DNA from: Paracoccus sp. R12_2
GTDB lineage: Bacteria; Pseudomonadota; Alphaproteobacteria; Rhodobacterales; Rhodobacteraceae
DNA: 64,000 bases
Assembly: GCF_017744015.1 (NCBI RefSeq)
Contig: NZ_JAGHRA010000002.1
Span: 62,001-126,000 of the forward strand
Direction of reading: 5' to 3'
Program-made: the position numbers and the translations under genes
Part shown: piece by piece, positions 49,920-58,590 of the stretch
Numbering within the stretch: the stretch's first letter is position 1
Layout of the letters: every line of letters starts with the position of its first letter
Notes under the pieces: generated by a model
Told to the model about the DNA's origin: nothing
The model's input: the letters and a program-made list of their open reading frames with translations, nothing else
The model's database searches: none

Positions 49920-50091
49920 GCCCGAGTCGTGTTTCGTCGTGGCAGTCCGATCAGGACCAGACACAGCCTCAAATCACTCGTGAAATTCAACGGATTGCCA
50001 TTTTGCGCCCCCTGATGTTCTGTGCTAGGAGATGCCGGCAGCCCGGCCTGAAACGGGCGGTCGCACAGCAGAATCGCAGGGCAGGGTAAAG

Positions 50092-50943
50092 ATGGCGCGC
50101 TCGAAAATCTCGGCTTCCATGATGGCTGCGGTGTTGGCGGGGATGACGCTGGCGGGGTGTTCGTCGCTTGGTTCGGACGACTCGGACAAGCGGAATCTGG
50201 AACGCTTCACCGCCGAACAGATCTATACACGCGGTGAATTCGAACTGGAGAACAGTCGCAGCCCGGAAGACGCCGTCTTCTATTTCAGCGAGGTCGAGCG
50301 GCTTTACCCCTATTCCGAATGGGCCAAGCGCGCGCTGATCATGCAGGCTTATGCAAATCACCGGGCCAAGGAATATGAAGAGGCGCGCGGCGCCGCGCAG
50401 CGTTTCCTCGACACCTATCCCGGTGACGAGGATGCGGCATATGCACAGTATTTGCTGGCGCTGTCCTATTACGACCAGATCGACGAGGTCGGTCGCGACC
50501 AAGGTCTGACCTTCCAGGCGTTGCAGGCCCTGCGCACCGTGATCGAACAATATCCCGACAGCGAATATGCGCGCAGCGCGATCCTGAAATTCGACCTTGC
50601 CTTCGATCACCTTGCGGCGAAGGAAATGGAAATCGGTCGCTATTATCTGAAGCGCAGGCACTATACGGCCGCGATCAACAGATTTCGGGTCGTTGTCGAG
50701 GAATTCCAGACCACGACGCAGACGCCCGAGGCGCTTTTGCGCCTGACCGAGGCCTATCTGGCACTTGGCCTGAACGACGAGGCGCAGACCGCAGGGGCTA
50801 TCCTCGGCTATAACTTCCAGTCGTCGCCCTTCTATGACGATGCCTATCGGCAGTTGCGTGGGCGCGGACTGGCAGCCGAGGCACGTGGCGACAGTTGGCT
50901 GAGAAATGTCTATCGCCAGATGATCCAGGGCCGCTGGCTGTGA
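50092..50943 (+). CDS. bamD: Outer-membrane assembly lipoprotein BamD
   Basis: BamD is an essential lipoprotein of the BAM complex that inserts beta-barrels in the outer membrane. The 283-residue protein has a lipoprotein signal with the lipobox LAGC (Cys at about residue 23). Helical TPR-like repeats follow, with conserved NSRSPEDAVFYFSEVERLYP and AKRALIMQAYANH. The ATG at 50092 directly precedes the signal. recN follows 41 bases later. The order lpxC-bamD-recN is common in alphaproteobacteria. Confidence 0.93.
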   Translation: MARSKISASMMAAVLAGMTLAGCSSLGSDDSDKRNLERFTAEQIYTRGEFELENSRSPEDAVFYFSEVERLYPYSEWAKRALIMQAYANHRAKEYEEARGAAQRFLDTYPGDEDAAYAQYLLALSYYDQIDEVGRDQGLTFQALQALRTVIEQYPDSEYARSAILKFDLAFDHLAAKEMEIGRYYLKRRHYTAAINRFRVVVEEFQTTTQTPEALLRLTEAYLALGLNDEAQTAGAILGYNFQSSPFYDDAYRQLRGRGLAAEARGDSWLRNVYRQMIQGRWL

Positions 50944-50984
50944 TCGGGGACATGCCGCGCTGACGCGTGGCTTGTGGGGGCGGT

Positions 50985-52631
50985 ATGCTGCGAAGCCTCG
51001 AAATCCAGGATATGCTGCTGATCGACCGGCTGGACCTGACGTTCGGGCCGGGTCTCAACGTGCTGACCGGCGAGACGGGCGCGGGCAAGTCGATACTGCT
51101 GGATTGTCTGGGCTTTGTGCTCGGCTGGCGCGGTCGTGCGGATCTGGTCCGGCAGGGTGCGTCCCAGGGCGAGGTGACTGCCGTATTTGATCTGCCGGCG
51201 GATCATCCTGCGCGGGCAGTGCTGGATGAGGCAGGTCTGTCCATCGACGATGACGAATTGATCTTGCGGCGCGTCAATGGCGGAGACGGGCGCAAGACCG
51301 GGTTCGTCAATGATCGCCGCGCCTCGGGCGAGGTCCTGCGGCGGCTGTCCGAACTGCTGATCGAACTGCACGGACAACACGATGATAGGGGGCTGCTCAA
51401 TCCGCGCGGGCACCGGGCCTTGCTTGATGCGTTCGGTGCACAGGATCTTGGCCCGGTCCGCACTGCGTGGGCGGCGCGGCGCGAGGCGTTGAAGGAACTG
51501 GAAGCTGCCGAAGCGGCGCTGACAGCCGCCCGCGAGGAAGAGGATTTCCTGCGCCACGCGGTCAAGGAACTGGACGATTTGGACCCGGTTGCTGGCGAGG
51601 AACAGGATCTGGACACCCGCCGACGTGCGATGCAGGCGGCCGAACGGATCCGCAAGGATGTCGCGCAGGCATTGCAGTTGCTGGGACCGGAAGCGGCCGA
51701 AGGCGCCATGCTGGATGCCTCGCGGTGGTTGGAGACGTCGGCCGACGCAGCCGATGGCCGTCTGGATGAACCCATCGCCGCACTGTCCCGCGCACTGATC
51801 GAACTGGGCGAGGCGCATCATGGTGTCGAGGATGCCCTGTCCGCGATGGATTTCGATCCCCGCGCTCATGAGGCCGCCGAGGAGCGGCTTTTCGCCCTGC
51901 GCGCACTGGCGCGCAAACATGATGTGCTGGCCGATGACCTGCCCGGCCTGGCGAACCAGTTCCGCGACAGGCTGGACCGTATCGACGCAGGGGATGCGCG
52001 GATCGGGGATCTGCGTGCTGCGGCGCGTCGCGCGGAAGAGGCGTATCATGCTGCGGCCGACAAACTTAGCCTCGACCGGCATCAGGCGGCGATACGGCTT
52101 GACCGTGCGGTTTCAGCCGAACTCGCGCCGTTGAAGATGGATCGCGCGGTGTTCGAGACGCGCCTTTCGCCGGCCGATCCCGGCCCGGACGGCAAGGACA
52201 GCGTGGCTTTCACCGTCGCGACCAATCCCGGTGCCCCGGCCGGACCCTTGGACAAGATCGCCTCGGGTGGGGAACTGTCCCGGTTTCTGCTGGCGCTTAA
52301 AGTCTGCCTTGCACGCGGCAACGACGCGCTTGTTATGATCTTCGACGAAATCGATCGTGGCGTCGGTGGGGCCACCGCGGATGCCGTTGGCCGCCGTTTG
52401 AAACGTCTTGCCCAGGATTCCCAGGTGCTGGTCGTCACGCATTCACCGCAGGTCGCCGCGCAAGGAGACAGGCATTTCCGCGTCGCCAAGTCGGTCGCCG
52501 ACGGGATGACGACATCCACGGTAACGGCGCTGCCCGACGGCGCGCGGATCGAGGAAATCGCGCGGATGCTGTCGGGCGACAGGATCACCGACGCCGCGAC
52601 CGCAGCCGCCCGCGCGCTTCTCAGCGGGTAA
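50985..52631 (+). CDS. recN: DNA repair protein RecN
   Basis: RecN is an SMC-like ATPase that acts early in double-strand break repair. The 548-residue protein has the N-terminal Walker A TGETGAGKSILLD, a long coiled-coil middle (about residues 160-370) rich in Ala, Glu and Arg, the ABC signature ASGGELSRFLLALK, and the Walker B MIFDEIDRGVGG. The ATG at 50985 (MLRSLEIQDML) is preferred over an open frame six codons longer. Its end overlaps the convergent DUF2892 gene by 11 bases. Confidence 0.94.
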   Translation: MLRSLEIQDMLLIDRLDLTFGPGLNVLTGETGAGKSILLDCLGFVLGWRGRADLVRQGASQGEVTAVFDLPADHPARAVLDEAGLSIDDDELILRRVNGGDGRKTGFVNDRRASGEVLRRLSELLIELHGQHDDRGLLNPRGHRALLDAFGAQDLGPVRTAWAARREALKELEAAEAALTAAREEEDFLRHAVKELDDLDPVAGEEQDLDTRRRAMQAAERIRKDVAQALQLLGPEAAEGAMLDASRWLETSADAADGRLDEPIAALSRALIELGEAHHGVEDALSAMDFDPRAHEAAEERLFALRALARKHDVLADDLPGLANQFRDRLDRIDAGDARIGDLRAAARRAEEAYHAAADKLSLDRHQAAIRLDRAVSAELAPLKMDRAVFETRLSPADPGPDGKDSVAFTVATNPGAPAGPLDKIASGGELSRFLLALKVCLARGNDALVMIFDEIDRGVGGATADAVGRRLKRLAQDSQVLVVTHSPQVAAQGDRHFRVAKSVADGMTTSTVTALPDGARIEEIARMLSGDRITDAATAAARALLSG

Positions 52632-52821
52632 GCTTGCAGGTGCTGATCCCGAAGATCGAATAGGCGGGGCAGGTTCTGAGCATGCCCGTCAGCAGCGGCA
52701 CGATGCCAAGCAGATACAGCCAGCGATAGGTTGCATCACCGTCCAGGAAGAACCCCGCGATCAGGGACAGGCCAATCAGGATGCGCAGGATACGGTCCGC
52801 GCCGCCGACATTCCGGGTCAT
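52621..52821 (-). CDS. DUF2892 (YgaP-type) inner-membrane protein
   Basis: The 66-residue protein has two membrane helices (LRILIGLSLIAGFFL and LYLLGIVPLLTGMLR) and a conserved Cys-containing tail CPAYSIFGISTCKL. It matches the DUF2892 family, which is the membrane part of the YgaP rhodanese and is often encoded with sulfide or persulfide genes. The start at 52821 (MTRNVGG) has GGGAG upstream. An ATG five codons earlier overlaps that site. An ATTC-N8-GAAT operator covers its promoter. Confidence 0.82.
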   Translation of the reverse strand: MTRNVGGADRILRILIGLSLIAGFFLDGDATYRWLYLLGIVPLLTGMLRTCPAYSIFGISTCKLTR

Positions 52822-52841
52822 CTTCAGATCTCCCATTTATC

Positions 52842-52880
52842 ATTCATGTTAATGAATATATAAGCTCGGGATTCTGTCAA
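52842..52880 (-). promoter_or_regulatory. Promoter with SqrR/BigR-type operator
   Basis: On the minus strand TTGACA (52880-52875) is a perfect -35 box. A TATATT element follows 14 bases later, a shorter gap than usual. The perfect inverted repeat ATTCAT-gtta-ATGAAT contains ATTC-N8-GAAT at 52842-52857, and overlaps the expected -10/start region. SqrR of Rhodobacter and related BigR proteins bind ATTC-N8-GAAT and release it when persulfides are present. Confidence 0.65.
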
Positions 52881-52972
52881 GTCACCATTGTCGTGTGCGT
52901 GGCGTCACGCCTTGCCGGGGACTGTCGCTGCGGCTACCGTGGGGCCCAGCCAATCAGCCGCAAGGACAGGCC

Positions 52973-53920
52973 ATGTCAGACCGTCGCAATCCCGGCATTG
53001 ATCTGGACACGTCATTTTTCGCGGATATCCGCGTCAATACGCCCGCGGTCGAACGACGCGCGGCGACCTTGCCGGTGCGTCGCAGCCTCAAGAAGGACTG
53101 GCAGGCCGCATGGCTTCTGAACGCGGTGCGCTGCATCGACCTGACGACGCTCGCGGGCGACGACACCCCGGATCGCGTCGCGCGCCTGTGCGCGAAGGCA
53201 CGTCAGCCGATTGCCGCGGATCTGCTGGCCGCAATGGGCGTCGAAGGTCTGACCACCGGTGCGGTCTGCGTCTATCCGACGATGGTCGCCGCCGCCAAGA
53301 CGGCACTGGGAAATTCCGGCATACCGGTGGCCAGCGTCGCGACCGGATTTCCCGCCGGGCTGATGCCCTTGGATCTGCGGCTGGCCGAAATCCGCTATGC
53401 CGTCGACCAGGGTGCCGACGAGATCGACATCGTCATCACCCGCGCCCATGTCCTGCGCGCCGACTGGGGCGCCCTGTATGATGAATTGCGGGCCATGCGT
53501 GCAGCCTGTGGCACCGCGCGGATGAAGTCCATTCTAGCGACTGGCGATCTGAAATCGCTGGAGAATGTTGCGCGTGCCAGTCATGTGGCGATGCAGGCGG
53601 GCAGCGACTGGATCAAGACATCGACCGGGAAGGAGGGCGTCAACGCCACTCTGCCCGTCTCGCTGGTGATGTGCCGGGCGATCCGCGACTATTGCATGCG
53701 GACCGGACACAAGGTCGGCTTCAAACCCGCCGGAGGATTGCGGACTGCCAAGGATGCGATCAGTTGGCAGGTGCTGATGCGCGAGGAACTTGGACGCGAC
53801 TGGCTGTCGCCGGACCTGTTCCGCATCGGCGCCAGCAGTCTTCTGGGCGATATCGAAAGACAGATCAGCCACCACGTCACCGGCCGATACGCCGCCGGTC
53901 ATCGTCAAGCCATCGCCTGA
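52973..53920 (+). CDS. deoC: Deoxyribose-phosphate aldolase
   Basis: DeoC splits 2-deoxyribose-5-phosphate into glyceraldehyde-3-phosphate and acetaldehyde. The 315-residue class I aldolase has the Schiff-base lysine in DWIKTSTGKEGVNA and the second lysine in VGFKPAGGLRTAKDA. It is longer than the 250-residue bacterial type because of an N-terminal extension of about 50 residues. The product goes directly to the dehydrogenase seven bases downstream. It is separated by 43 kb from the deoA/deoB genes that make its substrate. Confidence 0.93.
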   Translation: MSDRRNPGIDLDTSFFADIRVNTPAVERRAATLPVRRSLKKDWQAAWLLNAVRCIDLTTLAGDDTPDRVARLCAKARQPIAADLLAAMGVEGLTTGAVCVYPTMVAAAKTALGNSGIPVASVATGFPAGLMPLDLRLAEIRYAVDQGADEIDIVITRAHVLRADWGALYDELRAMRAACGTARMKSILATGDLKSLENVARASHVAMQAGSDWIKTSTGKEGVNATLPVSLVMCRAIRDYCMRTGHKVGFKPAGGLRTAKDAISWQVLMREELGRDWLSPDLFRIGASSLLGDIERQISHHVTGRYAAGHRQAIA

Positions 53921-53927
53921 GGAAGAT

Positions 53928-56261
53928 ATGAGCCGCGTGAGCGAAATCATGGAAAACATGGAATATGGTCCGTCCGTCGAGGACAGCGGTGCGGTGCGCG
54001 ACTGGTTGCGCGACCGAAGCCCCTTCGGCCACTTCATCGGCGGCAAGTTCACAGGGTCAGGCACGACCTTCACTACACGCGATCCTTCCACGGGCGAGGT
54101 GCTGGCCGAGGTTACGCAAGGCGGCGACCCAGACGTGGCCGAGGCCGTCAGGGCCGCCCGCAAGGCGCAAAACAAATGGTCGGGATTATCGGGCAACGAG
54201 CGCGCAAGGTATCTTTATGCAATCGCGCGTCACATCCAGAAACGCGAACGGTTCCTGTCGGTTCTGGAAACCCTGGATAATGGCAAGCCGATCCGAGAAA
54301 GCCGCGATATCGACATTCCGCTGGCTGCGCGGCATTTCTATCACCACGCCGGATGGGCGGAATTGCGCGACAGCGAATTTCCCGGCCACGCGCCGCTTGG
54401 CGTCTGCGGACAGATCATCCCCTGGAACTTTCCACTGCTGATGCTGGCCTGGAAGATCGCACCAGCGCTGGCGGCCGGGAATACCGTCGTGCTGAAGCCT
54501 GCCGAATATACACCGCTGACCGCGCTGGCCTTTGCCGAGATCTGCCAAGAGGTCGGATTGCCCGCAGGCGTCGTCAATATCGTGACCGGCGACGGTGCGA
54601 CGGGCGCGGCGCTGGTTCAGTCCGAACTGGACAAGATCGCGTTCACCGGCTCGACCGAGGTGGGGCGCGCCATCGCGGCCAGCCTTTCGGGAGCTGGCAG
54701 GAAGCTGACCCTTGAACTGGGCGGCAAGTCACCGTTCGTCGTGATGGATGACGCCGATCTGGACGCCGCGGTGGAAGGCGTCGTCGATTCGATCTGGTTC
54801 AATCAGGGGCAGGTCTGCTGCGCAGGCTCGCGCATCCTGGTGGCCGAAGCGGTGGCGGAACGCTTCGAGTCCCTGCTGCGCGCGCGGATGGAAAGATTGC
54901 GTATCGGACAGCCGCTGGACAAATCCACCGATATCGGCGCCATCGTCGATCCAGTGCAGAAGGACCGGATCCTGTCGATCTGCGCCGAGGCAATCGGGGC
55001 GGGCGCAGAACTGATCGGCGGTCAGCCGGGCGAAGGCTGCTTTATCGCGCCGGGCTATCTGCGCAACATCGCGCCCGCAAATCCGGGGATGCAGCAGGAA
55101 ATATTCGGCCCCATCGCCACGCTTTCGACGTTTCGCACCGCGGATGAGGCGGTCGAACTGGCCAACAACACCCGCTACGGGCTGGCGGGATCGGTCTGGT
55201 CGGAAAGCGCGACGGTCGCCACCGATATCGCCGCGCGGATCAATGCCGGGGTCATCTGGATCAACTGCGCGAACATGTTCGACGCCAGCGCCCCATTCGG
55301 CGGATATCGCGAAAGCGGCTTCGGCCGCGAGGGCGGACGCGCAGGCATGCTGGACTATCTTTCCGAGTCGCAGGTGAAATCCGTCAGGGACCCGGCGCCC
55401 AGGCAGCCCGTGTTGATCGACGGTGCCGAAGGCAAGGGCCACGATATCGACCGCACGATGAAGCTTTATCTGCGCGGCGCGCAGAAGCGCCCCGATGGCG
55501 GGGCCATGTACAAGGTGCCCGGCGGGCTTGCGCCCCTGGGCAACCGCAAGGACATTCGCAACGCCGTCGAGGCTGCGGCCAAATCAGGAAAATGGGCCGC
55601 GATGGGCGGTCATGCGCGTGCGCAGGTGATGTATTACATCGCCGAGAACCTGTCCGCCCGCGCCGACGATTTCGCCAAGCGAACCAATCGCCAGGAAACC
55701 GATGCGGCCATCGCCCGCGCGTTCCACTATGCAGCCTGGGCCGACAAGTTCGACGGTGCGAATGTGCAGGCAAAACCCGGCCATCTGGTCAATGTGCTGC
55801 CCGAACCGTACGGCGTGATGGCCATCGCCTGTCCGAACACCCAACCGCTGGCGGCATTCATGTCGCTGGTGCTGCCCGCCATCGCGATGGGCAACAATGT
55901 CGTCGTCATTCCCGCGCAGGACGATCCGCTGGTGCTGTCGGACCTGTATCAGGTGTTCGATACCTCGGACCTGCCGGGCGGTGTGGTCAACATCGTCACG
56001 GGCGTCCGCGATGAACTGGCCCGCACCGCCGCCGCGCATGATGGCGTGGCCGCGATGTGGTATGTCGGGGATCGTGACGGGCTGGCATCTGTCGAACGCG
56101 AGGCGGGCGGAAACCTGAAACCCGTCTGGTCGCCCGCAAATCGCGACTGGACCAAGCCTGATGCGCAAGGCGCCATGTTCCTGCGCCACGCGATCCAGTG
56201 GAAGACGATCTGGCTGCCTTACGGCGCCTTGCCCGAAGGCAGCGGCGGCGCGGCCTACTGA
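53928..56261 (+). CDS. Two-part aldehyde dehydrogenase
   Basis: The 777-residue protein has one complete aldehyde dehydrogenase (about residues 30-500) and a second, incomplete copy after a linker (about 515-777). The first half has the catalytic Cys at about residue 297 (FNQGQVCCAGSR) and the glutamate in ELGGKSPFVV. The second half keeps the cofactor-domain pattern (PEPYGVMAIACPNTQPLAAF) but has no catalytic-Cys loop. With deoC next door, the likely substrate is acetaldehyde from deoxyribose. The second half may regulate or support dimerisation. Confidence 0.85.
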   Translation: MSRVSEIMENMEYGPSVEDSGAVRDWLRDRSPFGHFIGGKFTGSGTTFTTRDPSTGEVLAEVTQGGDPDVAEAVRAARKAQNKWSGLSGNERARYLYAIARHIQKRERFLSVLETLDNGKPIRESRDIDIPLAARHFYHHAGWAELRDSEFPGHAPLGVCGQIIPWNFPLLMLAWKIAPALAAGNTVVLKPAEYTPLTALAFAEICQEVGLPAGVVNIVTGDGATGAALVQSELDKIAFTGSTEVGRAIAASLSGAGRKLTLELGGKSPFVVMDDADLDAAVEGVVDSIWFNQGQVCCAGSRILVAEAVAERFESLLRARMERLRIGQPLDKSTDIGAIVDPVQKDRILSICAEAIGAGAELIGGQPGEGCFIAPGYLRNIAPANPGMQQEIFGPIATLSTFRTADEAVELANNTRYGLAGSVWSESATVATDIAARINAGVIWINCANMFDASAPFGGYRESGFGREGGRAGMLDYLSESQVKSVRDPAPRQPVLIDGAEGKGHDIDRTMKLYLRGAQKRPDGGAMYKVPGGLAPLGNRKDIRNAVEAAAKSGKWAAMGGHARAQVMYYIAENLSARADDFAKRTNRQETDAAIARAFHYAAWADKFDGANVQAKPGHLVNVLPEPYGVMAIACPNTQPLAAFMSLVLPAIAMGNNVVVIPAQDDPLVLSDLYQVFDTSDLPGGVVNIVTGVRDELARTAAAHDGVAAMWYVGDRDGLASVEREAGGNLKPVWSPANRDWTKPDAQGAMFLRHAIQWKTIWLPYGALPEGSGGAAY

Positions 56262-56312
56262 GATGAAGGGGGCTGTCCGCCCCCTCGTGGCCCGTGGCCA
56301 ATTCACCCCTGA

Positions 56313-56332
56313 GGGTATTTTTCGCAAAGAAG
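56313..56332. repeat. Dispersed intergenic repeat, copy 2
   Basis: GGGTATTTTTCGCAAAGAAG matches the block at 37257-37275 with two extra T. Here too it lies shortly after a stop codon, between two convergent genes. Confidence 0.55.
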
Positions 56333-56357
56333 CAGTGCCAGAGGATCTGCGGGACGG

Positions 56358-57353
56358 TCAGCGACCTCGAATCCGCGGATCCATCGCGTCGCGCAGGCCG
56401 TCACCGATATAGTTCACGCACAGCACCGTCAGCGAGATGAAGACACCCGGCAGGATCACCCGGCTGGGATACAGCACCATCTGGTCAACGGCGTCGTAAA
56501 GCAGCCGACCCCAGGTCGGAAAATCGGGCGGAAACCCAAGACCCAGAAAACTGAGCGCGCTTTCGGTGATGATCGCCGTGGCGATCCCCAGCGTCGCGGC
56601 GACCATGATCGGCGACATCACGTTGGGCAGGATATGACGCAGGATCATCCGGCGAGGCGGCGTGCCGATGGATCTGGCCGCCAGGATGAATTCGCGTTCC
56701 TTCAGTCCCAGAACATCGCCGCGCACGATCCGCGCCGATTGCATCCAGCTGGTTGCGCCGATGGCCGATACAATCAGGATGAAGATCCCCATCGCGGGAC
56801 CGAAGTTCTGCGACAGCGGTTCGCGGAACAGCGTCACCATCAGCAGAAGCAGCGGTAGAAGCGGCAGAGCCAGGAACAATTCGGTCATGCGCATCAGCGG
56901 CGCATCGAGACGCCGGAAATAGCCCGCCATCACGCCGATGAAACTGCCAAGGGTGACGGCGATGATCATTGCGGTCAGTCCGACCGCGATCGACACTCGC
57001 CCGCCCGCCATCAGGCGGGCCAGCATGTCGCGGCCCAGTTGATCGGTGCCCAGGGGATGGGCTGCGACAAAGCCGGAATTGCGCGCGCGGATATCGACAT
57101 AGGTCGGGTCGATGGTCCAAAGAAGCGGTCCGATCGACACGAACAGAAGCACGCCGGCGAACAGCACTAGCGCCACCATGGCCCCCTTGTGGCTGCGGAA
57201 CTGGCGCCAGACATCGCGCCACTGGCTGCGCGTCTGATCACCCGCATGCACCGGGTCGTCGGGCGGCAGGTCGCTGGTGACGGGCGCGGCCGAAGCGGTT
57301 TCATCGACCAGTTCTTGGGTATCCAGCCGTGCCTGGCGGTCGGTCTCAGTCAT
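56358..57353 (-). CDS. ABC transporter permease, OppC/DppC type
   Basis: The 331-residue inner-membrane protein has an N-terminal Asp/Ala-rich cytoplasmic tail of about 45 residues, an OppC-type first helix, and the permease core with the EAA-type loop (ARSIGTPPRRMILRHILPN) that contacts the ATPase. It is the second permease of a peptide-type importer and overlaps the other permease gene by eight bases. Relatives move di- and oligopeptides, glutathione, nickel or opines, so the substrate is open. Confidence 0.9.
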   Translation of the reverse strand: MTETDRQARLDTQELVDETASAAPVTSDLPPDDPVHAGDQTRSQWRDVWRQFRSHKGAMVALVLFAGVLLFVSIGPLLWTIDPTYVDIRARNSGFVAAHPLGTDQLGRDMLARLMAGGRVSIAVGLTAMIIAVTLGSFIGVMAGYFRRLDAPLMRMTELFLALPLLPLLLLMVTLFREPLSQNFGPAMGIFILIVSAIGATSWMQSARIVRGDVLGLKEREFILAARSIGTPPRRMILRHILPNVMSPIMVAATLGIATAIITESALSFLGLGFPPDFPTWGRLLYDAVDQMVLYPSRVILPGVFISLTVLCVNYIGDGLRDAMDPRIRGR

Positions 57354-58353
57354 AGCGGATCCTCGGGTCGAGCACGCCGTAGAGTATGTCGGCGATCAGG
57401 GTAAACATCACGATCAGAATCGCGAACAGGAAGGTCACCGTCAGCACCATCGGCAGGTCGTTGGCATAGATGGCGGTGATCAGCAGCTGCCCCAACCCAT
57501 TAACCTTGAACACCTGTTCGGTGATCAGTGCGCCGCCAAAGACGGTCGGCAACCCCAGCGCGATCACCGTCACCACCGGGATCAGGCTGTTGCGCAGCAC
57601 ATGCTTCAACACCACTGTCCGTTCGCCCAGGCCCTTGGCACGCGCGGTGCGGACATAGTCCTGTCCCAGATTGTCCAGCATGGACGCGCGCATGAAACGA
57701 CTGACCTGCGCGGCATTATACAGTGCCAGCACCGTCACCGGCATCACCATCTGTCGGACCTGGGCCGTGAAGCTGTCCCAGTCGCGCACTTCCAGCGTCG
57801 TGTCATAGACCGACGGAAACCACTGCAGCTTGACGCCGAAGATGATGATCATGACGACGCCGGTGAAGAAGGTCGGCATCGAGAAGCCGATCATCGAGAC
57901 GAAGGTGCCCACCTGATCGAACCATGAATACTGCTTGTAGGCCGACAGGATGCCGATGGGAATCGCGATCATCACGCCGACGACATAGGACATTCCCACC
58001 ACGATCAGCGTCTGCGGCACGCGCTGCGCGATCACGTCGAAGACCGGGCTGCGGGACTGGAAGCTGATGATCCGCTGCATGCCGTCGCTGAAGGACGTCC
58101 CGAAGACCTGATCTAACCAGAACAACGGCTCGACCCAGAAGAACTGCTTCAGCCAAAGCACATAGCGAATATACCACGCCTGGCCCAGACCCAGCGCCTC
58201 GCGCATCCTTTCCTTCACCTCGGGTGGCACGGTCAGCGGCACATCACCCAAGGGGTCGCCGGGCGACGCCTCGAGCAGCAGGAAGATCACCAGTGAAATG
58301 AACAGCAGCGTCGGAATGGCCAGCAGCAATCGGCGGATGGTGAAGTTGAGCAT
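57346..58353 (-). CDS. ABC transporter permease, OppB/DppB type
   Basis: The 335-residue protein has six membrane helices and the OppB features: ASPGDPLGD after the first helix and an EAA loop (ARAKGLGERTVVLKHVLRNSL) before the last pair. It pairs with the OppC-type permease that overlaps its 3' end. The ATG at 58353 has an AGAGGT box upstream. The gene follows the binding-protein gene across 237 bases that contain a hairpin. Confidence 0.9.
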   Translation of the reverse strand: MLNFTIRRLLLAIPTLLFISLVIFLLLEASPGDPLGDVPLTVPPEVKERMREALGLGQAWYIRYVLWLKQFFWVEPLFWLDQVFGTSFSDGMQRIISFQSRSPVFDVIAQRVPQTLIVVGMSYVVGVMIAIPIGILSAYKQYSWFDQVGTFVSMIGFSMPTFFTGVVMIIIFGVKLQWFPSVYDTTLEVRDWDSFTAQVRQMVMPVTVLALYNAAQVSRFMRASMLDNLGQDYVRTARAKGLGERTVVLKHVLRNSLIPVVTVIALGLPTVFGGALITEQVFKVNGLGQLLITAIYANDLPMVLTVTFLFAILIVMFTLIADILYGVLDPRIRYD

Positions 58354-58548
58354 CTGGACCTCTTTCACAGGTCTTGAGATCTGCCCGCACCGGTATTGCC
58401 GTGGGTCTGGCGCGGACGATGTGACATGGCTTCCGGCTGTGCCGGTCTGCGGGACCGTCGGGGCAGGGCGCCGTTTTCGGGGACGGGACGGAAACCCCGA
58501 TCCTTTCCCTTGTGCGCGTCGATCCTGGATCGCCGCTTGCCCAAGGGT

Positions 58549-58573
58549 CCACGCCGATCAATGACCGGCGTGG
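58549..58573 (-). terminator. Attenuating hairpin between binding protein and permease genes
   Basis: CCACGCCG (58549-58556) and CGGCGTGG (58566-58573) make a perfect 8-bp stem with a nine-base loop, just after the binding-protein stop codon. Such stems often let more binding protein than permease be made. Confidence 0.5.
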
Positions 58574-58590
58574 CGGCGGGCATGATCAGG

